DNA from: Bog-473 sp963742035
Lineage (GTDB): Bacteria > Actinomycetota > Acidimicrobiia > Acidimicrobiales > RAAP-2
NCBI GenBank assembly: GCA_963742035.1
Contig: CAVUKH010000002.1
Coordinates: 496,001 to 560,000 of the forward strand
DNA length: 64,000 bases
Direction: 5' to 3'
Shown: piece by piece, positions 34,389 through 43,246 of the stretch
Numbering within the stretch: the stretch's first letter is position 1
How the letters are laid out: every line of letters begins with the position of its first letter
Notes under the pieces: model-generated
Database searches by the model: none
Told to the model about the DNA's origin: nothing
What the model saw: only the letters and a program-made list of their open reading frames with translations
Translations under genes and position numbers: made by a program

Positions 34389-35996
34389 GTGACGCCGCAG
34401 AAGAAGGACTCGCAGAGCACCCCCGAACGCGTGACGGATTCGGGCATTGCCGTTCAGCCCGTCTACCGTGCCGAGGACCTCGAGGGCTGGGATCCGGCCA
34501 CGCAGCTGGGCAATCCCGGGTCCTACCCCTACACCAGGGGCGTCCACGCCGGCATGTACCGATCCAAGCTCTGGACCATGCGCCAGTACGCCGGTTTCGG
34601 TTCGGCCGAGCAGACCAACCAGCGCTTCAAGTTCCTCCTCGATGCGGGCCAGACGGGGCTCTCGTGTGCATTCGACCTCCCGACGCAGATGGGCTACGAC
34701 TCCGACCACGCCCGCGCCGAAGGCGAGGTCGGCAAGGTGGGCGTCGCCATCGACTCGCTGGCCGACATGCGACTGCTCATGGCGGACCTCCCCATGGACA
34801 AGGTCACGACGTCCATGACGATCAATGCCACCGGTGCGATCCTGCTGCTGCTCTACCAATTGGTGGCCGAGGAGCAGGGCGTGGCCAGCGAGAAGATCCG
34901 CGGCACCATTCAGAACGACATCTTGAAGGAGTACATCGCTCGGGGGACGTACATCTACCCGCCGCGACCCTCCATGCGTCTGATAGTGGACACGTTCTCG
35001 TATTGCGCGGCGAACCTGCCCAGCTGGAACACCATCTCTATTTCGGGCTACCACATCCGGGAGGCCGGCTCGACGGCAGTGCAGGAGATCGCCTTCACCC
35101 TCGCCAACGGGATCGCTTACGTCGAAGCGGCGATCGCCGCCGGTATGGATGTCGATGCGTTCGCACCCCGACTCTCCTTCTTCTGGAACGCGCACAACAA
35201 CCTGTTCGAAGAGGTGGCCAAGTACAGGGCGGCGCGCCGCATGTGGGCGCGCATCATGACCGAGCGCTTCGATGCCAAGGACGAGCGCTCAAAGATGCTG
35301 CGATTCCACACCCAGACCGGTGGGTCGACGCTGACCGCGCAGCAGCCCGAGAACAACATCGTCCGGGTCACGGTGCAGAGTCTCGCTGCGGCGCTCGGGG
35401 GCACGCAGAGCCTGCACACGAACGGCTTCGACGAGGCCCTGGGACTGCCGACCACGCGGGCAGCCAAAATCGCGCTCCGCACGCAGCAGATCATCGGGTT
35501 CGAGTCCGGCATCGCCGACACGGTCGATCCCTTGGCCGGTTCCTATTTCGTGGAGTCGCTCACCGACGAGGTGGAACAGGCGGCCAACGCGTATCTGCAC
35601 CGGATTGAGCAGCTCGGCGGTGCGGTGGCCGCCATTGAGGCCCGGTTCATGCAGGAGGAGATAGAAGCCGCCGCCTACAGCTTCGCCAAGTCCGTCGACG
35701 ACGGCGAGAAGGTGGTCGTGGGCGTGAACCGGTTCACGGACGCCGAGGAGGACCCCACGGAGGTCTTCCCGATCGACGTCAAACTGCAACAGATCCAGAT
35801 CGACCGTACGCGGTCCGTCCGGGCCGACCGCGACCAGGCCGCGGTGGATCGAGCCCTGGCCGACATCGCAGAGACGGCCAGGGGGGAGGGCAACCTGCTC
35901 GTCCCGATGAAGGCAGCCCTGAGGCAGATGGCCACCCTCGGCGAGGTGTCCGACGTTCTGCGGGCCGAGTTCGGCGTCTACCAACCCGGGGGCTGA
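34389..35996 (+). CDS. methylmalonyl-CoA mutase family, catalytic (large) chain
   Basis: A 535-residue TIM-barrel substrate-binding chain of an adenosylcobalamin mutase. The B12-binding domain is absent, so it needs a separate small subunit, not encoded here. Segments: YTRGVHAGMYRSKLWTMRQY, AFDLPTQMGYDSDH, IQNDILKEYIARGTYIYPP, TQTGGSTLTAQQ. The Tyr in RQYAGFG and Arg in EYIARGTY correspond to methylmalonyl-CoA mutase residues that hold the carboxylate; isobutyryl-CoA mutase has Phe and Gln there. Methylmalonyl-CoA (or a similar acid) is therefore the likelier substrate. Cofactor supply fits the PduO-type gene at 23.7 kb. Confidence 0.9.
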   Translation: MTPQKKDSQSTPERVTDSGIAVQPVYRAEDLEGWDPATQLGNPGSYPYTRGVHAGMYRSKLWTMRQYAGFGSAEQTNQRFKFLLDAGQTGLSCAFDLPTQMGYDSDHARAEGEVGKVGVAIDSLADMRLLMADLPMDKVTTSMTINATGAILLLLYQLVAEEQGVASEKIRGTIQNDILKEYIARGTYIYPPRPSMRLIVDTFSYCAANLPSWNTISISGYHIREAGSTAVQEIAFTLANGIAYVEAAIAAGMDVDAFAPRLSFFWNAHNNLFEEVAKYRAARRMWARIMTERFDAKDERSKMLRFHTQTGGSTLTAQQPENNIVRVTVQSLAAALGGTQSLHTNGFDEALGLPTTRAAKIALRTQQIIGFESGIADTVDPLAGSYFVESLTDEVEQAANAYLHRIEQLGGAVAAIEARFMQEEIEAAAYSFAKSVDDGEKVVVGVNRFTDAEEDPTEVFPIDVKLQQIQIDRTRSVRADRDQAAVDRALADIAETARGEGNLLVPMKAALRQMATLGEVSDVLRAEFGVYQPGG

Positions 35997-36002
35997 GCCG
36001 GC

Positions 36003-36662
36003 GTGGGGGAGGGGCCGACCACCTTCTGGCCCCTGTTCGGCCTCGTCGTCCGCACGCCGCGCCTCGAGCTACGCCTTCTGCGCGAAGAGGAGTTCGCCGA
36101 CCTGGTCGGGCTGGTCGATGGGGGCATTCACGACCCCGCAACGATGCCGTTCTTCGTACCGTGGACCGACGTCGAACCGCGTCAACGTGCTCGAGAGGCG
36201 GCACAGTGGATGTGGCGGCATCGCGCCAACTGGTCGCCCCACAACTGGACCCTCACCTGCGGCGCCTTCGTGGGCGGGAGGTCTGTCGGCGTGCAGGATC
36301 TCGGGGCCGAGCACTTCCGGGCCGTCCGCTCGGTCGAGACGGGATCGTGGCTCGGGCGGGCGCACCAGGGTCTGGGTCTGGGCAGGGAGATGCGTGAGGC
36401 GATTCTGCACCTGGCCTTTGCCGGCCTCGGCGCGGAGGAGGCGCTGAGCGGCGCATTCGAGGACAACACAGCCTCGTTGGCGACGTCGCGTGCGGTCGGA
36501 TACGACGAGAACGGCGAGGCGAGAGGGCGCCGGCGCGACGGGTCGGGACGCACCCTCCGCTTCCGCCTGGCCCGGGACGCCTGGGAGCAGCGCCGGCGCT
36601 CGGACATTGAGATCCTTGGACTCGAGGAGTGCCTGGACATGTTCCTGGGACCCCGGGGCTGA
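36003..36662 (+). CDS. GNAT-family N-acetyltransferase
   Basis: A 219-residue acetyltransferase of the RimJ/RimL-like branch. It opens with LVVRTPRLELRLLREEEFADL, has the acetyl-CoA pyrophosphate-binding loop as RAHQGLGLGREMREAIL (about residues 119-135), then ALSGAFEDNTASLATSRAVGYDENGE, the usual substrate-side helix. It starts 6 nt after the mutase stop, so it may be co-transcribed without sharing a pathway. The acceptor (protein N-terminus, amine or antibiotic) cannot be told. Confidence 0.87.
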   Translation: MGEGPTTFWPLFGLVVRTPRLELRLLREEEFADLVGLVDGGIHDPATMPFFVPWTDVEPRQRAREAAQWMWRHRANWSPHNWTLTCGAFVGGRSVGVQDLGAEHFRAVRSVETGSWLGRAHQGLGLGREMREAILHLAFAGLGAEEALSGAFEDNTASLATSRAVGYDENGEARGRRRDGSGRTLRFRLARDAWEQRRRSDIEILGLEECLDMFLGPRG

Positions 36663-36828
36663 CCTCCCGCGCGGCATCGGCGTGGGGATGCGATCCTGGT
36701 CGGTGCTTGGCCTCCGGATCGGTCCCGGTCGGGCGCTCGAAGCGACCTGACCGGCTCAGTCGACTCGCCGCAAGCGCGGGCGCGTTCGAGGGTCCGCACC
36801 GACCGTCCGGCCGATCTCCATCACGGCG

Positions 36829-37641
36829 TCAGCTGCTGGGCGCGCTGCCGGGCCGGCCCTTGCGGCTGAGGCCGGAAAACTTGCCGAGAAGCCAATACCC
36901 CCGCCGCTGCCGCACCGCACTCCGCCGGAAGGGGTCATCGGGCTCAAGGTGCTCGACCGCGCCTGCCACGACCTGGTCGAACATCCGGGCCGCTTCCTTC
37001 GGTCGTTTGAGCGCGACCAGCTCGGTGGCGATGGCCCACTTCTGATACAGGATCGTCCTCTGGTCTCCTCCTGTCCGCTCCAGTCCAGCGAGGGCCTCGG
37101 TGAACAGTGCCAACGCCAGTTCGTGGTTGCCGAGGTGCCGATGCGTCTGGGCCAGGTCGATCTCAGCGCGGAAGGTCGCGGCGTGGTCGGGGCCGAGCGA
37201 CCGTGTGGTGGTTTCGAGCACGCGCACTCTGAGCGGGAACTCGTCGCCGTACCGCCGGAGTTTGCGTAGCGTGATCGCCAAGTTGGTGGCCGTCTGTCTG
37301 GACAGCTCGCTGTCGATGCCCTCATCGCGGTCCGAGGACGCGAGCACGCTCTCCCAGAGCCGCCGGGCCGCCTCATGTTCGCCCAGCCGGTCGAGGACGA
37401 TGGCCAAATTGAATTCGGTCCAGCGCACCCGGTTCCCGTTGGTCTCGGGTGAGCGGTTCAGCAGGAGGAGCGCCGTCGCCAGCACCCGTTCCGCCTCATG
37501 GAGCTCGCCGGCATCCCGTAGGACTCGGCCGAGTTGGAGCATGGCGTCACACGTCGTCGGCTCCGACTCCCCGTACAGCTCCTGTCGGGCGTCGAGGAGC
37601 AACCGGGCCTCCTCCACCTCACGGGCCTGCCGTTCGTCCAT
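36829..37641 (-). CDS. tetratricopeptide-repeat protein
   Basis: A 270-residue helical-repeat protein with tandem TPR units of about 42 residues. Examples are LGRVLRDAGELHEAERVLATAL, LAIVLDRLGEHEAARRLWESVL and LAQTHRHLGNHELALALFTEAL. This resembles the kinesin-light-chain-like TPR found in actinobacterial signalling proteins, but no enzymatic domain is attached. It probably binds a protein partner. TAACGT lies 9 nt before ATG 37641 as a possible -10 box. The 166 bases before the gene's end hold nothing recognisable. Confidence 0.8.
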   Translation of the reverse strand: MDERQAREVEEARLLLDARQELYGESEPTTCDAMLQLGRVLRDAGELHEAERVLATALLLLNRSPETNGNRVRWTEFNLAIVLDRLGEHEAARRLWESVLASSDRDEGIDSELSRQTATNLAITLRKLRRYGDEFPLRVRVLETTTRSLGPDHAATFRAEIDLAQTHRHLGNHELALALFTEALAGLERTGGDQRTILYQKWAIATELVALKRPKEAARMFDQVVAGAVEHLEPDDPFRRSAVRQRRGYWLLGKFSGLSRKGRPGSAPSS

Positions 37642-37736
37642 GCAACGCCGACGTTATCGCCGCGGTGGGCACGGCCCCACGTTCGTCCGGAAGGGAACAG
37701 GGGCGCTCAGGTGCAGGCCAACGGGGGAGAAGCAGC

Positions 37737-38030
37737 TCAGGCAACAACGCCCCGGATGTCTTCGAGCGACACCTCGCTCGTGCGCGATCCTCCACACTCG
37801 ACGCAGGCTGACGTATGGATGGACGAGCGGATCAGGCGGGAGCGCCGTTCGTTCAGAATGACCGTGAACCTCTTGCCATGTGGATCGATCTCGAGCTCCC
37901 AGTACGAGCGCCACTCGGTCGAGATCTGCTGCCGCCCGACTGCGATTCCCCGCACGATGCGACAGAACCGCAGTTGGCGGGTATCGAAGATCCACGTGCT
38001 GTGGCACGACTCCAACGTGATGATGTGCAT
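37737..38030 (-). CDS. small hypothetical protein with beta-rich fold
   Basis: A 97-residue protein of unrecognised family. It reads as a run of strands: MHIITLESCHSTWIFD, LRFCRIVRGI, RSYWELEIDPHGKRFTVILN, IRSSIHTSACVEC. Cysteines include a CVEC pair. CATGCT lies 6 nt before ATG 38030, which supports this start over one nine codons upstream. The fold and size recall small nucleic-acid-binding or sensor proteins, but no match is claimed. Confidence 0.5.
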   Translation of the reverse strand: MHIITLESCHSTWIFDTRQLRFCRIVRGIAVGRQQISTEWRSYWELEIDPHGKRFTVILNERRSRLIRSSIHTSACVECGGSRTSEVSLEDIRGVVA

Positions 38031-38150
38031 GTCACGAGCATGACGGGCCACCCTCAACCGGAACTCGGAGAGGCCTGGCTGATGACTTGGAATCTGATTG
38101 CGGTGTCATGTCAGTCGGTTGACGAGCATCCTCGCCCGGTCGTGACGGGA

Positions 38151-38447
38151 TCAGGCGGTGACGACGGACTCGAAGTGCTCGACGACCGGAAACGGGTCGT
38201 AGAAGTGGTGCAGGGCCGCGCGCCATTCTTGGTAGGCGGCCGAACTCCTGAAGCCCTCCGTGTGGTCCTCCAGCTGCCCCCACTCGGCCAGGAGCAGGAA
38301 GCAGTTGGGTCGTTCCAGGCAGCGCTCGACTCGCAGGGAGAGGAATCCCGGGCTGCCGGCAATGTGCGTCTTGGCGCCGTCCATCGCAGCGAGGAAGGCC
38401 TCTTCCTGTCCCGGGATGACCTCCAGGATCGCGTGCTCTGTGATCAC
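38151..38447 (-). CDS. antibiotic-biosynthesis-monooxygenase (ABM) domain protein
   Basis: A 98-residue dimeric alpha/beta-barrel protein. It shows ITEHAILEVIPGQEEAFLAAM, GSPGFLSLRVERCLERPNCFLLLAEW and a terminal HHFYDPFPVVEHFE. Members include quinol monooxygenases, haem-degrading enzymes and simple ferredoxin-like folds, so activity is not assigned. ATG 38447 overlaps the stop of the upstream M20 peptidase gene (ATGA), indicating coupling. Confidence 0.88.
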   Translation of the reverse strand: MITEHAILEVIPGQEEAFLAAMDGAKTHIAGSPGFLSLRVERCLERPNCFLLLAEWGQLEDHTEGFRSSAAYQEWRAALHHFYDPFPVVEHFESVVTA

Positions 38448-39622
38448 ACGCCGAGCAATCGTGCGCGCAGGGTGGGGTCCGTGGCAGCGTCAATCGCCGT
38501 CCAGGCCAGAGCGATGGCACCGTCCCTCACGGCGGCGTCTGCGGAGGGGGTGATGCAGGCCGAGGCGAACTCGCGCTGATGGTTGACGGCGCCGTGGGTC
38601 TCAATGCCGATGAGCGGGTGGATCGTGGGCACAGCCAGCGAGACGTTGGCCATATCGGTCGAGAACGTGGGCAGCGGCGAGCCGTCGTCGTCCGCGTCGA
38701 AGTGCCGACCGAGCGCCTCCGCGTTGATCCGGTACGCCCGCAGAAGGGCAGGATCCGCCTCCATGTGCGAGTACACGGGAGACAATTCCTCGTAGCGAAC
38801 CGCGCATCCGGAGGCCAGCGCTCCTGCCTCGAAGCACGCGTCGACCCGCGGTCGGAGGGCGGTGAGCCCGGCGGCGGTGCGCGAGCGGACCATGTAGCGG
38901 GCCGTCACCGCGGCGGGGATGACGTTGGCGGCGGCCGAGCTACGGATGACCACCCCGTGCACCTGGTCGCCCGGGGGCAATTGCTGGCGAAGGAGGCCGA
39001 TCGCCACCTGGGCGACGGTCAAGGCGTCTTGCGCGTTGATGCCCTCCCACGGCGCGGCCGACGCGTGCGCTTCGCGCCCGGTGAAATGGACGTCGTAGTG
39101 CGCCACCGCCAGGCAGCTCCCTGTCAGCCGCTCGATCGGCCAGGGGTGCACCATCATGGCGGCGTGGACTCCGGCGAAGGCGCCACGCTCGAGCATCAGC
39201 ACCTTGCCCCCGCCGCCCTCCTCGGCCGGAGTGCCGAGCACACGGATCGTCAGCCCGAGTTCGTCGGCGACCGAGGCCAGAGCGAGACCGGCCCCGACCG
39301 CAGTCGCCGCGATGATGTTGTGCCCGCAGGCATGGCCGACGTCGGGCAGAGCGTCGTACTCGGCACAGACGGCCACGACGAGCTCTCCGTTCCCGGCGCG
39401 GGATTCGAGCGCGGTCGGAAGGTCGTACACGCCTTCGTTCACTGCGAGCCCGCCGGCTCGGAGCGCCTCGGCCACGGTCCGGGCCGAGGTGGTCTCGCCG
39501 AAGCAGAGCTCAGGTGTGGCGTGAACCGAGTGGCTCAGCGAGACCAGTTCGTCCAGGTGCCGGTCGACGACCGCGGCGGCGGCTTCCTTGGCGGACGCTG
39601 CGGCGGCCGATGCGACAGTCAT
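38444..39622 (-). CDS. M20-family metallopeptidase/amidohydrolase
   Basis: A 392-residue M20D-type amidohydrolase. Metal-site segments are visible: VHATPELCFGE, VGHACGHNIIAA, LGTPAEEGGGGKV, and the dimerisation/lid region from FTGREAHASAAPWEGINAQDAL. Relatives split N-acyl amino acids or p-aminobenzoyl-glutamate, usually with zinc or manganese. It lies directly after the carboxylase stop with no gap (TAG then ATG) and is coupled to the ABM gene. Substrate unknown. Confidence 0.93.
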   Translation of the reverse strand: MTVASAAAASAKEAAAAVVDRHLDELVSLSHSVHATPELCFGETTSARTVAEALRAGGLAVNEGVYDLPTALESRAGNGELVVAVCAEYDALPDVGHACGHNIIAATAVGAGLALASVADELGLTIRVLGTPAEEGGGGKVLMLERGAFAGVHAAMMVHPWPIERLTGSCLAVAHYDVHFTGREAHASAAPWEGINAQDALTVAQVAIGLLRQQLPPGDQVHGVVIRSSAAANVIPAAVTARYMVRSRTAAGLTALRPRVDACFEAGALASGCAVRYEELSPVYSHMEADPALLRAYRINAEALGRHFDADDDGSPLPTFSTDMANVSLAVPTIHPLIGIETHGAVNHQREFASACITPSADAAVRDGAIALAWTAIDAATDPTLRARLLGV

Positions 39623-41383
39623 CTACTCAATGACCGCCACGACGTCGCCCGCACCGACAGAGTCGCCGGCACTCACCTTGATTTCCTTGATCACGCCGTC
39701 CTTCTCGGCCGCCACGGCGTTCTCCATCTTCATGGCTTCGAGGAGGCAGATCGACTGCCCCACCTCGACGACGTCGCCCACGGCGACCAGGACCTTCACG
39801 ATGGTTCCCTGCATGGGGACGGTCACCTGCCCGGAGCCGCTGCCTGCCACTGCTGCCGCTGTCGTCCGCTTGGGCCGACCGGCGACCCGTCCGGGAGCAG
39901 GCGCTGTGCCCAGATCAGGTACCCACAGGCGCACCGAGTACCGCCGCCCGTCGACCTCGGCCGTCACGTCGCGCTGCACCGTGGGCACCTCGTCCTCTGC
40001 CGGCGCCGACGCCGGGCCGACAGGGTCGACGGTGAGGCCCGTGAGGTCCAGTGTGTCCTCGACCCACTTGGTCGAATGGGTGGCCGCTGCGAAGTCGGGG
40101 TGGCTCAGAATCGCCTGATGGGCCGGCAGCGTCGTGGCCACTCCCGTGATGTGGGTCTCGTCGATGGCGCGCAGCATGCGTCGCCGGGCCGCCTCGCGAT
40201 CGGGGGCCCACACGATCATTTTGGCGATGAGGTTGTCGTAGTACTGCGAGACCGTGTCGCCCGACTCGTAGCCGGCGTCGAGGCGAACGCCGGGGCCGGA
40301 GGCGGCGTGGAACGACGTGAGGGTGCCCGGAGAGGGCGAGAAGCGGCCGCCGCTGGGGTCCTCCGCGTTGATGCGGACTTCGATCGCGTGGCCGTTCCGG
40401 CCGATGTCGTCCTGGGCGAAGTCGAGCGCCTCGCCCGAGGCGATACGGATCTGCCAGGCCACGAGGTCGAGCCCGGTCACCAGCTCGGTCACGGGATGCT
40501 CCACCTGCAACCGGGTGTTCATCTCGAGGAAGTAGAACTCGCCGTCCTGGTAGAGGAACTCGACCGTTCCGGCGTTGTAATAACCGCAGGCCTCCGAGAC
40601 CTTGACGGCGGCGGCACCCATCGCCTGGCGGACTTCGTCGGGGAAGTCGGGCGCCGGGCTTTCTTCGACGAGCTTCTGATGGCGGCGCTGGGCCGAGCAG
40701 TCACGCTCACCGAGCCACAGCGTGTTGCCGTGCTGGTCCGCCAGCACTTGCATCTCGACGTGACGCGGCCATTCGAGGTAGCGCTCCAGGTAGATCTCCG
40801 GGCGGCCGAAGTAGGCCTGGGCCTCACGAGCAGCCGACTCCATGGCCTCGGGCGCCTCCCCGGCGGCGGCAACGACCTTCATGCCGCGTCCGCCGCCGCC
40901 GTAGGCGGCCTTGATCGCCACCGGCCAACCGTGCTCCTCGCCGAACGCAACCACCTCGTCGGGAGAGGTCAACGGCTCGGAGCGGCCGGGAACCCCCGCC
41001 ACACCGGCCTTCTCCGCGGCCAGGCGGGAACTGATTTTGTCACCCATGACCTCAATGGCCTCGGGCGGAGGCCCGATGAAGGTCACGCCCCGTTCGGTGA
41101 TGGCGCGGGCGAAGTCCGTGTTCTCCGAGAAGAAGCCGTAACCGGGGTGCACGGCGTCAGCGCCGCTCTCCTCGATCGCGTGGAGGATGGCCTCGGTGTT
41201 GAGGTAGCTCTCGGCCGCCGTCTCGCCCCCGAGGGCGTAGGCCTCATCGGCCATGCGGACGTGCAGGGAATCGCGGTCGAGGTTCGAGTACACCGCGACC
41301 GTCGTGATGCCGAGTTCACGGCACGTCCGGATCACCCGGACGGCGATCTCCCCACGATTTGCAATCAGGACCTTCTGGATCAC
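39623..41383 (-). CDS. acyl-CoA carboxylase alpha chain (biotin carboxylase + BCCP)
   Basis: A 586-residue AccA3-like protein that charges biotin with CO2 and carries it. The biotin carboxylase domain (residues 1 to about 450) has IANRGEIAVRVIRTCRELGI, the Gly-rich ATP loop KAAYGGGGRGMKVV, and FLEMNTRLQVEHPVTE. A linker leads to the biotinyl domain with AMKMEN (Lys about 548). The beta carboxyltransferase subunit is not here. It is divergent from birA, whose product should biotinylate it, and product malonyl- or methylmalonyl-CoA would connect to the mutase upstream. Confidence 0.95.
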   Translation of the reverse strand: MIQKVLIANRGEIAVRVIRTCRELGITTVAVYSNLDRDSLHVRMADEAYALGGETAAESYLNTEAILHAIEESGADAVHPGYGFFSENTDFARAITERGVTFIGPPPEAIEVMGDKISSRLAAEKAGVAGVPGRSEPLTSPDEVVAFGEEHGWPVAIKAAYGGGGRGMKVVAAAGEAPEAMESAAREAQAYFGRPEIYLERYLEWPRHVEMQVLADQHGNTLWLGERDCSAQRRHQKLVEESPAPDFPDEVRQAMGAAAVKVSEACGYYNAGTVEFLYQDGEFYFLEMNTRLQVEHPVTELVTGLDLVAWQIRIASGEALDFAQDDIGRNGHAIEVRINAEDPSGGRFSPSPGTLTSFHAASGPGVRLDAGYESGDTVSQYYDNLIAKMIVWAPDREAARRRMLRAIDETHITGVATTLPAHQAILSHPDFAAATHSTKWVEDTLDLTGLTVDPVGPASAPAEDEVPTVQRDVTAEVDGRRYSVRLWVPDLGTAPAPGRVAGRPKRTTAAAVAGSGSGQVTVPMQGTIVKVLVAVGDVVEVGQSICLLEAMKMENAVAAEKDGVIKEIKVSAGDSVGAGDVVAVIE

Positions 41384-41429
41384 GCTGGCCTTTCCTCCCT
41401 GAGGCGGACCATCACATTTGCACGCACCC

Positions 41430-41435
41430 TATGGT
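41430..41435 (+). promoter_or_regulatory. -10 box of birA
   Basis: TATGGT is followed by 7 nt and ATG 41443, and it supports that start over longer frames. Confidence 0.5.
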
Positions 41436-41442
41436 GTCTGCC

Positions 41443-42219
41443 ATGTGGGGCGGCGGGTGGGAGATCCACTGGCTCGACGAGGTCGACTCGACCAACACCT
41501 ACGCCCGTGACCGGGCCCGTCGCGGGGCCCCCGCCGGCTTGGTCGCCGTCGCCGACCATCAGACCGCCGGCCGCGGGCGCCTGGACCGCCGCTGGGAGTC
41601 GCCGCCGGGCGCGAATCTGCTGGCCTCGGTTCTGCTCCGCCCTGGGCTTGCGGGTGATGACGTGCACCTGTGCGCCGGGGCGGTTGCGCTGGCCGCAGCC
41701 GATGCGTGCGGCACAGTGGCAGGGGTCGAGCCGATGCTCAAGTGGCCCAACGATCTCCTGGTCGGCGGCGCCAAGCTGGCCGGTGTCCTGGCTGAGGCGG
41801 AATTCGCCGGCCCTGTGCTCACCGCCGTGGTCGTGGGCATCGGGATCAATGTGGCCTGGCCCGGGCCCCCGGAGGTCGGGGGGACCTGCCTCGAGGACGT
41901 CGGTACCGCGGGCGGGCCGGTTGACCGCCGGCTCCTCCTCGACGCCCTTCTCGGCGCCCTGGAACCCCGGTGTGCCCAGCTCGAAGACGCGGGGGGCCGT
42001 GGGGCCCTGGCCGACGAGGTCCGGGCGCGCTGCGCCACCCTCGGCCAGCAGGTCCGCGTGATCCTGGCCGGGGAGGAACTCTCCGGTGTCGCCGTGGCCA
42101 TCGACGACGCCGGCCGTCTGGTCGTCGATACCGCAACGGGTCCCCGGGCCGTCAGCGCCGGCGATGTCGTCCACATACGGCCGGACCAGTCACCCGAAGT
42201 GGCCGGGGGCCTCGGCTAA
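41443..42219 (+). CDS. birA: biotin--[acetyl-CoA-carboxylase] ligase, without regulatory domain
   Basis: A 258-residue ligase that activates biotin with ATP and attaches it to the BCCP Lys. Visible are DEVDSTNTYARD, the biotin loop ADHQTAGRGRLDRRWESPPGANLLAS, LKWPNDLLVGGAKLAGVLAE and VVGIGINVAW, followed by a small C-terminal SH3-like domain. There is no N-terminal helix-turn-helix, so it cannot be a BirA-type repressor. Its substrate gene lies immediately across the divergent promoter. Confidence 0.94.
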   Translation: MWGGGWEIHWLDEVDSTNTYARDRARRGAPAGLVAVADHQTAGRGRLDRRWESPPGANLLASVLLRPGLAGDDVHLCAGAVALAAADACGTVAGVEPMLKWPNDLLVGGAKLAGVLAEAEFAGPVLTAVVVGIGINVAWPGPPEVGGTCLEDVGTAGGPVDRRLLLDALLGALEPRCAQLEDAGGRGALADEVRARCATLGQQVRVILAGEELSGVAVAIDDAGRLVVDTATGPRAVSAGDVVHIRPDQSPEVAGGLG

Positions 42220-42222
42220 CAT
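42217..42222 (+). promoter_or_regulatory. -10 box heading the polysaccharide precursor operon
   Basis: TAACAT precedes ATG 42233 by 10 nt. It sits within the last codons of birA and may start the operon that runs to 49.1 kb. Confidence 0.4.
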
Positions 42223-42232
42223 CTTCGGCACT

Positions 42233-43243
42233 ATGCGCCTTCTCGTCACGGGGGGTGCCGGTTTCATCGGGTCGAACTTCGCTCGTTACTGGGTCGAACA
42301 GCACCCCGAGGACCATGTGGTCGTCTACGACGTCCTCACCTATGCCGGCAACCGAACCAGCCTGTCCGACATCGAGGACCGGATCGTCTTCGTCGAGGGC
42401 GATATTTGCGACCAGGCGGCGGCCGAGAAGGCCCTCCGGGGCGAGGACATCGATACGATCGTCCACTTCGCGGCCGAATCGCACAATTCGCTGGCCGTCC
42501 TGAATCCGGGGCTGTTCTTCCGGACCAACGTCCTGGGGACCCAGACCATGCTCGAAGCGGCCCGCCAGGCCGACGTGGGCCGCTTCCACCAGGTCTCGAC
42601 CTGCGAAGTCTATGGCGACCTGCCTCTCGATACCGACGAGGCCTTCCACGAGGACTCGCCGTACCGTCCCCGGACGCCCTACAACGCGTCCAAAGCCGGG
42701 GCCGACCATGCGGTGCGTGCCTACGCCGAGACCTACGAGCTCCCGATCACGATCACCAATTGTGCCAACAACTACGGCCCCTACCAGTTCCCCGAGAAGC
42801 TCATCCCGCACTTCTGCTCTCTGGCCCTGGACGACAAGGCCCTCACGCTCTACGCCAAAACGGAGAACCGACGCGAGTGGCTGCACGTGTACGACCACTG
42901 CACCGCCATCGACGCGGTGCTCGCCCGGGGTACCTTGGGGGAGACCTACCACGTCGGTAGCGGGGTGGAAGCCTCCATCATGGAGGTGGCCGACCGGATC
43001 CTCGCCGCCCTGGGCAAGCCGGCGTCGCTCAAGGCGATCGTCCCCGACCGGCCCGGGCACGATCGGCGCTACGTTCTCGACTCCTCCAAGCTGCGGAAGG
43101 AGCTCGGGTGGACGCCTTCGGTGGAGTGGGAGCAGGGGCTCGCGGATACCGTGGCCTGGTACGCCGCCAACCGGGAGTGGTGGGAACCGCTGCGGAGCCG
43201 GGCACCCGTCGCCGAGGGTTCCTGGGACACCGGAGCCGGCTGA
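42233..43243 (+). CDS. rmlB: dTDP-glucose 4,6-dehydratase-like SDR, variant active site
   Basis: A 336-residue extended SDR. It has the NAD motif VTGGAGFIGSNF, HFAAESHNSLAV, the Tyr-Lys pair in YNASKAGADHAVRAY, NNYGPYQFPEKLIP and REWLHVYDHC, all as in RmlB, which makes dTDP-4-keto-6-deoxyglucose. The catalytic triplet Thr-Asp-Glu of RmlB appears here as T-C-E (STCEVYG), so the Asp that acts in dehydration is Cys. The enzyme may still work, or the substrate or step may differ. It heads the operon with rmlD 3 nt downstream. Confidence 0.85.
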   Translation: MRLLVTGGAGFIGSNFARYWVEQHPEDHVVVYDVLTYAGNRTSLSDIEDRIVFVEGDICDQAAAEKALRGEDIDTIVHFAAESHNSLAVLNPGLFFRTNVLGTQTMLEAARQADVGRFHQVSTCEVYGDLPLDTDEAFHEDSPYRPRTPYNASKAGADHAVRAYAETYELPITITNCANNYGPYQFPEKLIPHFCSLALDDKALTLYAKTENRREWLHVYDHCTAIDAVLARGTLGETYHVGSGVEASIMEVADRILAALGKPASLKAIVPDRPGHDRRYVLDSSKLRKELGWTPSVEWEQGLADTVAWYAANREWWEPLRSRAPVAEGSWDTGAG

Positions 43244-43246
43244 GCG

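Noticed and set aside
39600..41400. Biotin-operon repressor control by BirA of the divergent carboxylase
   Set aside because: This BirA has no DNA-binding domain, and no long palindrome is seen in the 41384-41442 gap.
38579..42061. A 1160-codon plus-strand frame spanning M20 peptidase, carboxylase and part of birA
   Set aside because: Antisense shadow of three well-supported genes, with no motifs of its own.
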